Assembly (NCBI GenBank): GCA_002293185.1
Contig: DBCS01000008.1
Span: 1 to 64,000 of the forward strand
Direction: 5' to 3'
From: Flavobacteriales bacterium UBA952
GTDB taxonomy: Bacteria; Bacteroidota; Bacteroidia; Flavobacteriales_D; Crocinitomicaceae
Length of the DNA stretch: 64,000 nucleotides
The translations under genes and the position numbers were made by a program. The notes below the pieces were generated by a model. The model was not told the origin of the DNA. It was given only the letters and a program-made list of their open reading frames with translations, and did not search any database. Below are positions 59,790 through 64,000 of the stretch, piece by piece (positions within the stretch are counted from its first letter, which is position 1; each line of letters begins with the position of its first letter).

Positions 59790-62700
59790 TTATTTAAGTC
59801 CGTTGAGGTCAAAGCGGAGTGTTACGCCTGTTTTAAGGTTACCGGTAGGGTAGCTCAAGGAAACTTTTGGCGTATTGATAAATTGTTCGTAGTAGAAGAT
59901 GGCGCTTAAATATTCGTTGAGTTTGTAGTTGGCATCTAACTTAAAGCTAACTGTTGTTTGCCCCGCTGTTGCCATGTTCGTGTTCTCGACTACCTTTCGG
60001 ATGACCGTTGCATTATCTCGGAATGAGAAATTTACATTGATGAGTAGATCACTAGCATCAACACTTCTAACCAATTTAAGTTTTGGGATATTCACAACCG
60101 TACCGACGACAATTTCCTGACCCAAGGTTTCTGTCACTTGGTTGTTGTTCAAGGAAAGCGTTGCCTGACGGTCTTTTTTGTACTCAAAGTTAGTTGTGAT
60201 GTTTTTACCCATGATGTTCCAGGTCGCGAGCATACCAATTAACGGAGAAAAGCGCTCCGAAATGGTGATGTTCTGTACTTGCATCGTTGAAATGAAATTA
60301 TTGTTGAGGTCGAGGGCTGTTGGTGAGCCATTGGCATCTAAAGTTGCATTGAGGTTGGTTTGCATGCCATTAACTGACACCGAAGAGGAGTAGCCGTGGT
60401 TGAGTTTGAATGACTTCACGACATCTTTAGCAAATGCAAATTTGCTCAGACCTGCGTAGTTGATCGTCCAGTTAGGTAAAGGTAAATTGGAACGCGGGTT
60501 AATGGTTTTGCTATCGATTGGTGAATTGGTGTAGGCGGTTAGGAAGGATCCAATAACAACCTCTTGTTGGGTGGCAGAATAACCCTCGTAATAACCATTT
60601 GGAAGCGAACTTGCATTGGTATTTGTAGCGCCTATGAGTTGAGAAACTTGTTGGCTATTGTTGATCATTTGTTGGAAGATGGGCGAACGAAACGAGCTGT
60701 CCATTTTTGCGAAGGCCGTACCCCAAGATATGGTGGTATAGGTAAGCGTACTCGTTTCAAAACGACTTTGTCCTTCAAAGGCATTTGCACTTGGATTCCA
60801 GCGATAGAATTCTCCGGTTTGCGTACTGTAGTTGCGCGATGCATTGAGGTTGATGTTGAGGTCTTTGAAGGGCTCTAAAGTTGCTTTTAATTGGAGATTA
60901 GCCGTGTGGTTGACCATAAATTGTCTGTTGATGTTTTCATTTTGGACCAACCAATTGTTGTCTCGGGCGAAATCGCCAACATGGTAACCGTTTTCTCTGC
61001 CAAATACATCATAGCCTTGTTTTCCGAATACGAATGGTGTGAGCCCAAAAGAACTGCCATTCATACCAAGCACACTAGATTCTTGATTGTAGCCAGGAAG
61101 CATGGTGCCATCAGATAGCGTGTAGGTTCCGGAAATATTGCGAACAGACATCACCATGCGCGCCAAAGTGCCCAAAACAGGATTGATAGGTTCTGTTTCT
61201 TTTTCTTTGAGTGCTTCTTCACGGGCTTGTTTGCGTTCGAATTTGGCGAGTTGCCTGTCGTATTCTTTGCGCTCTTTGTCTGTCATTTCTTCGAGCGGTT
61301 TTTTAGGCTTAAACTCGGCTTTCTTTGGTGGGCCGCCTTTACCGGGTTGTGGGCCGCCAGCACCCGTTTTGGCACTATTGGTTTTCATGCCTTGGCCTTC
61401 GGAGAGCACGCGTTTGAAATAAGGTATTTTGTTGTATAAAGTAACTAAATTGCCCTGTGCGGTCATGTTGATAGCGCGCGAGTTTTGGATGGTGTTGCCG
61501 AACTCAGCTTGCCCAAGCGGCGCACGTTGCCAGTTGTAGGTGCCAGAATATTTTACGTTGGAGGACAGCCAAGAAGTGACCGGAAGTTTGTCGAAGGGTA
61601 GGGTGTAGCTAATGGAATAGTTGTGCGTGTAGTCCATGGTGCGGCCAAAGGTGTTCATTTGAGAACGGATCGTATCCATAAATTCTTGGTATCCTTCGGG
61701 GTTGCTGCGTCGGTCTACAGCATGATTGCCCTCTTCAAAAATGGATCGGTTGTTGGCCGTAAAGGTCGTTTTGAGTGCTTTGGTTACATCATAGCCAACT
61801 TGGTAAGTTCGGTTCCAGTCAAAGCGTTTGAGGTAGATGGGTTCAAAATCGAATTCGGGGACAATGATATTTCGGATTTGCCGTTCGTTGTAAATGCGGG
61901 AGTAATCATTGGTAAATGCAATGTTTTTTGGCAAATAAAAGAGGTTGAAATCTTTGAGTGGTTTGAGCCAAGGATTTTTTTGGGCAGGTTGCCATTTTTT
62001 AAAGGGTTCCCAGGGTTTCCCGGCAAAAGTGTAGTTGTAGTTGAGGGCGCCCGTCCAGGTGCGGGTCATGTCGGATTTGATATTGAAATCCCTTTTGATA
62101 TTTTCTGCAAAAGCATAAGTTGCCGACCAATTAGAAATGCTCCAAAATTGTGGTTTAGTACCCGCTTTTGCCTCTTTACGAACATTGGTAAAATTGTAAG
62201 AGCGGCGCTCCGTGAAGTCTTGACCTAAACGCATGCGCTCTTTGCGGGTTGCAATGTCGTAGTTAGAAAGTTTGATATCGGGGTTAAAGGGGTCGTATTC
62301 TGGATTAATGAGTCCGATAGAATAGCCATAGTAGAAGGGTAGAGATACGCGGGCTTGCTTGCCGAAGAACTGCCCGAGTTGCATGGTGGTACTGATGTCT
62401 GCACCCATGCGTTGGTTACGCTGGCGGTCTTGTACTCGGCTATCTACAGCACCCCAGTTGATGCCTGAGTAGTTACCGGCAGCTTGTACTACGGCAAAAT
62501 CCGCTAACTGAACTTGCATTTGGCCAACAGCAGCCGAGCCACCATCACTGACAAAGTCGGTCAAACGCATTTCATTGACCCATACGTTGGTGCATTCAGC
62601 GTCGCCGTTGTCGGGGCCCCAGGTGTTGTCCGGGTCAGCTTTGGACGGATTTCGAACACCGATCATGATGGTTCTGATGCCTTGAAGGTTCGGGCTTCCT

Positions 62701-64000
62701 TTTACTTTAATTCGGTTCGTGGCATTATTGGGATCCGCTTTTTCGTATTCTACCACGCTCGAGACACCCGGAACACCTTGTTCGAGTTTATCGTTTCGCT
62801 CCATTTTAAGGTCGAGTAGGCGGTCAAATTCGATTTCAATATTGTTAGCAGCAGGCCAGATGAGGTCTGGGTTGGTTGCGTTCCAGTCGGTCACTTTGAG
62901 CGGCAATTCGTATTCGTAGTAGTTCTCTACGAAGTCTGTACCCAAGCGCACAAAAAGGGTAAGCTCGTTGTCTTTGAGTTGATTTTGCACGACTGATTCG
63001 GCGTGAGCAAACATTTTCAATTTTTTGTAAGTACGCACATCGAACTGTACGTTTCGGTAAGCTGCTCTAGCGTCTCCGTCTTGCAAATTACAAACTTCGA
63101 GTACCAAAGCTTGTTCGTTCATTTGACGCTGATATACTTGTGAGGGGTCTATTTCTCTGTCAATACCAGGTGGAACCACATAATTAATCGGCTGACGCTG
63201 TGCATTTTCTTCGATATTGAGTGCGGCAATATTAAAAGCAGTGAGGTTAGGGTCGGTCTGGACGCTCAGCCCTGGTTGGGTGAGGTCTTCAAAATAACGG
63301 CGCCACTCTCCACGAACAAATTCTAAACGTGCAAAACGCAGTACTACAGGCTCGTCAAAACCTTTTAGATACATGCGCATAAAGCGTATTGAACGGAAGT
63401 CTTGAATGCCATTGATGCGTTTTTCGAAGTCGCGGATCGGGACTTTAAATTGATACCAAGTTTCTGTTTTGTTCCCGTTTTGGTATACTTGTTTGTTGGT
63501 GATAAAGTTGCTGCCTACATTTTGCATATCGCCCGGCCGAAGGCTGACGCGATATTGAAAGTAAGCTTCTGATTCTGAGAGGTTGTTGTCTTGGTTGATA
63601 TCTTCGATGTCTGGAAAGTTGGAGGCAATGGTCGGGTAGCCTATAGTATTTGCGGTATCTGACATTTCAGTTGTCGGAGAGTTGCCTTGCATACCGTTGT
63701 AGTGTTTGTAACGATCGAGAATAGTGAGCTGAGCGGCATCGTAGTTATCGTCGAGGTAATAGTTGTAGTCATCGGTAGAGGGGTCGGCAATCATGCGGGC
63801 TTTTGCAGCGGCACTCAGTGTTGTGTTGTTTTGCACCCAACTAACAAAGGCAGCATAACTTTGCCTTTCGTCGGTGTTTTCCCAGCCATCTAGGCCTACG
63901 TCTTGCTTAATGCGCGAGGCGGGGTCATTGGCAAAGGCATTCACTACGACCTGCTGCGTTGAAATTCTTGCCCATTGGGTGGTGTCGATGTTGTCTTGCA
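59790..64000 (-). CDS. sprA: Type IX secretion translocon SprA (5' partial)
   Basis: The frame is open to the right edge, so only the C-terminal 1403 or so residues are present. SprA is the giant 36-strand barrel through which T9SS cargo crosses the outer membrane. The N-terminal visible part has typical segments (WARISTQQ, VNAFANDPASRIKQDVGLDG in parts: VNAFANDPASR, DVGLDGWENTDER). Later markers are FPDIEDINQDNNLSESEAYF (start of which is DIEDINQDN), VWVNEMRLTDF and the terminal GVTLRFDLNGLK. A basic Pro/Lys-rich cytosol-like insertion with GGPPKK and PKKPLEEMTDKERKEY lies near the middle. The complete gene is expected to be about 2300-2500 residues. Confidence 0.95.
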   Translation of the reverse strand, partial: QDNIDTTQWARISTQQVVVNAFANDPASRIKQDVGLDGWENTDERQSYAAFVSWVQNNTTLSAAAKARMIADPSTDDYNYYLDDNYDAAQLTILDRYKHYNGMQGNSPTTEMSDTANTIGYPTIASNFPDIEDINQDNNLSESEAYFQYRVSLRPGDMQNVGSNFITNKQVYQNGNKTETWYQFKVPIRDFEKRINGIQDFRSIRFMRMYLKGFDEPVVLRFARLEFVRGEWRRYFEDLTQPGLSVQTDPNLTAFNIAALNIEENAQRQPINYVVPPGIDREIDPSQVYQRQMNEQALVLEVCNLQDGDARAAYRNVQFDVRTYKKLKMFAHAESVVQNQLKDNELTLFVRLGTDFVENYYEYELPLKVTDWNATNPDLIWPAANNIEIEFDRLLDLKMERNDKLEQGVPGVSSVVEYEKADPNNATNRIKVKGSPNLQGIRTIMIGVRNPSKADPDNTWGPDNGDAECTNVWVNEMRLTDFVSDGGSAAVGQMQVQLADFAVVQAAGNYSGINWGAVDSRVQDRQRNQRMGADISTTMQLGQFFGKQARVSLPFYYGYSIGLINPEYDPFNPDIKLSNYDIATRKERMRLGQDFTERRSYNFTNVRKEAKAGTKPQFWSISNWSATYAFAENIKRDFNIKSDMTRTWTGALNYNYTFAGKPWEPFKKWQPAQKNPWLKPLKDFNLFYLPKNIAFTNDYSRIYNERQIRNIIVPEFDFEPIYLKRFDWNRTYQVGYDVTKALKTTFTANNRSIFEEGNHAVDRRSNPEGYQEFMDTIRSQMNTFGRTMDYTHNYSISYTLPFDKLPVTSWLSSNVKYSGTYNWQRAPLGQAEFGNTIQNSRAINMTAQGNLVTLYNKIPYFKRVLSEGQGMKTNSAKTGAGGPQPGKGGPPKKAEFKPKKPLEEMTDKERKEYDRQLAKFERKQAREEALKEKETEPINPVLGTLARMVMSVRNISGTYTLSDGTMLPGYNQESSVLGMNGSSFGLTPFVFGKQGYDVFGRENGYHVGDFARDNNWLVQNENINRQFMVNHTANLQLKATLEPFKDLNINLNASRNYSTQTGEFYRWNPSANAFEGQSRFETSTLTYTTISWGTAFAKMDSSFRSPIFQQMINNSQQVSQLIGATNTNASSLPNGYYEGYSATQQEVVIGSFLTAYTNSPIDSKTINPRSNLPLPNWTINYAGLSKFAFAKDVVKSFKLNHGYSSSVSVNGMQTNLNATLDANGSPTALDLNNNFISTMQVQNITISERFSPLIGMLATWNIMGKNITTNFEYKKDRQATLSLNNNQVTETLGQEIVVGTVVNIPKLKLVRSVDASDLLINVNFSFRDNATVIRKVVENTNMATAGQTTVSFKLDANYKLNEYLSAIFYYEQFINTPKVSLSYPTGNLKTGVTLRFDLNGLK

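Noticed and set aside
61623..62228. 201-residue frame opposite sprA
   Set aside because: Antisense shadow of a firmly identified gene, with composition that follows the SprA codons.

Overview
The window is a moderately AT-rich, gene-dense stretch of chromosome from a member of the Bacteroidota, most likely order Flavobacteriales (a Crocinitomicaceae/Cryomorphaceae-like lineage is a guess). Evidence: a SprA gene and a PorV/PorQ-family gene of the type IX secretion system (T9SS), three proteins with T9SS type A C-terminal sorting domains, a PorP/SprF-OmpA pair, the exbB-exbD-exbD-tonB-pstS-like cluster, DUF5916, IPExxxVDY and DUF4920 proteins, and promoters of the Bacteroidota form (TTG or TTTG, about 17-22 bases, TAnnTTTG) with no Shine-Dalgarno sequences. 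I see no insertion sequence, prophage, CRISPR array or rRNA. The only RNA gene is tRNA-Cys(GCA).

Layout. 1-3298 (+): the 3' end of a large surface protein, a PorV/PorQ-like barrel, greA, a HIT protein and an SGNH hydrolase with a PKD domain. 3299-8412 (-): an overlapping operon of a PorP/SprF protein, a TPR/PD40/OmpA-like protein and two tandem heparan-glucosaminide-acetyltransferase-type membrane proteins. 8473-13899: a phenylacetyl-CoA epoxidase locus in which paaABCD (+) diverge from two tandem paaE-like reductases and an SDR (-). 14011-15896 (+): a PadR regulator and a PspC membrane protein behind a likely self-operator. 15885-24780: DUF5916 and DUF5715 proteins, DUF493, a small CTD-like anchored protein, a barrel, IPExxxVDY, pyk, recJ and ribE. 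24849-30753 (-): the energy-transduction cluster exbB, two exbD, tonB, a 62-residue membrane protein, a PstS-like lipoprotein and a TPR protein. 31030-34023: tRNA-Cys, a cytochrome-c/copper-monooxygenase-like T9SS cargo and a T9SS esterase. 34102-42295: a ChaN-like protein, a PhoR/PhoB-type two-component pair, a beta-helix T9SS cargo and its TonB-dependent receptor. 42463-51628: a TSP3-OmpA protein, an unknown anchored beta-propeller-like protein, rnhB, two small exported proteins, 5-formyl-THF cyclo-ligase and a PpiD/SurA-type chaperone. 51705-64000: a 1337-residue barrel with ten Ig-like repeats and a Pro/Lys tail, a YD-repeat-like protein, glyS, a cyclase-family protein, a GNAT acetyltransferase and the C-terminal 1403 or so residues of SprA.

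How the parts fit. Much of the window serves the outer membrane: ExbBD-TonB drives TonB-dependent receptors such as the one here, SprA and the PorV/PorP-type barrels export and hold T9SS cargo, and the PpiD/SurA-like protein would help fold envelope proteins. Housekeeping genes are interleaved. The observations I rate highest are the barrel-Ig-PKP protein, the epoxidase locus with two reductases, the PadR operator lying over its own promoter, and a run of genes whose TAnnTTTG element ends only 3-6 bases before the start codon and so predicts leaderless mRNAs.
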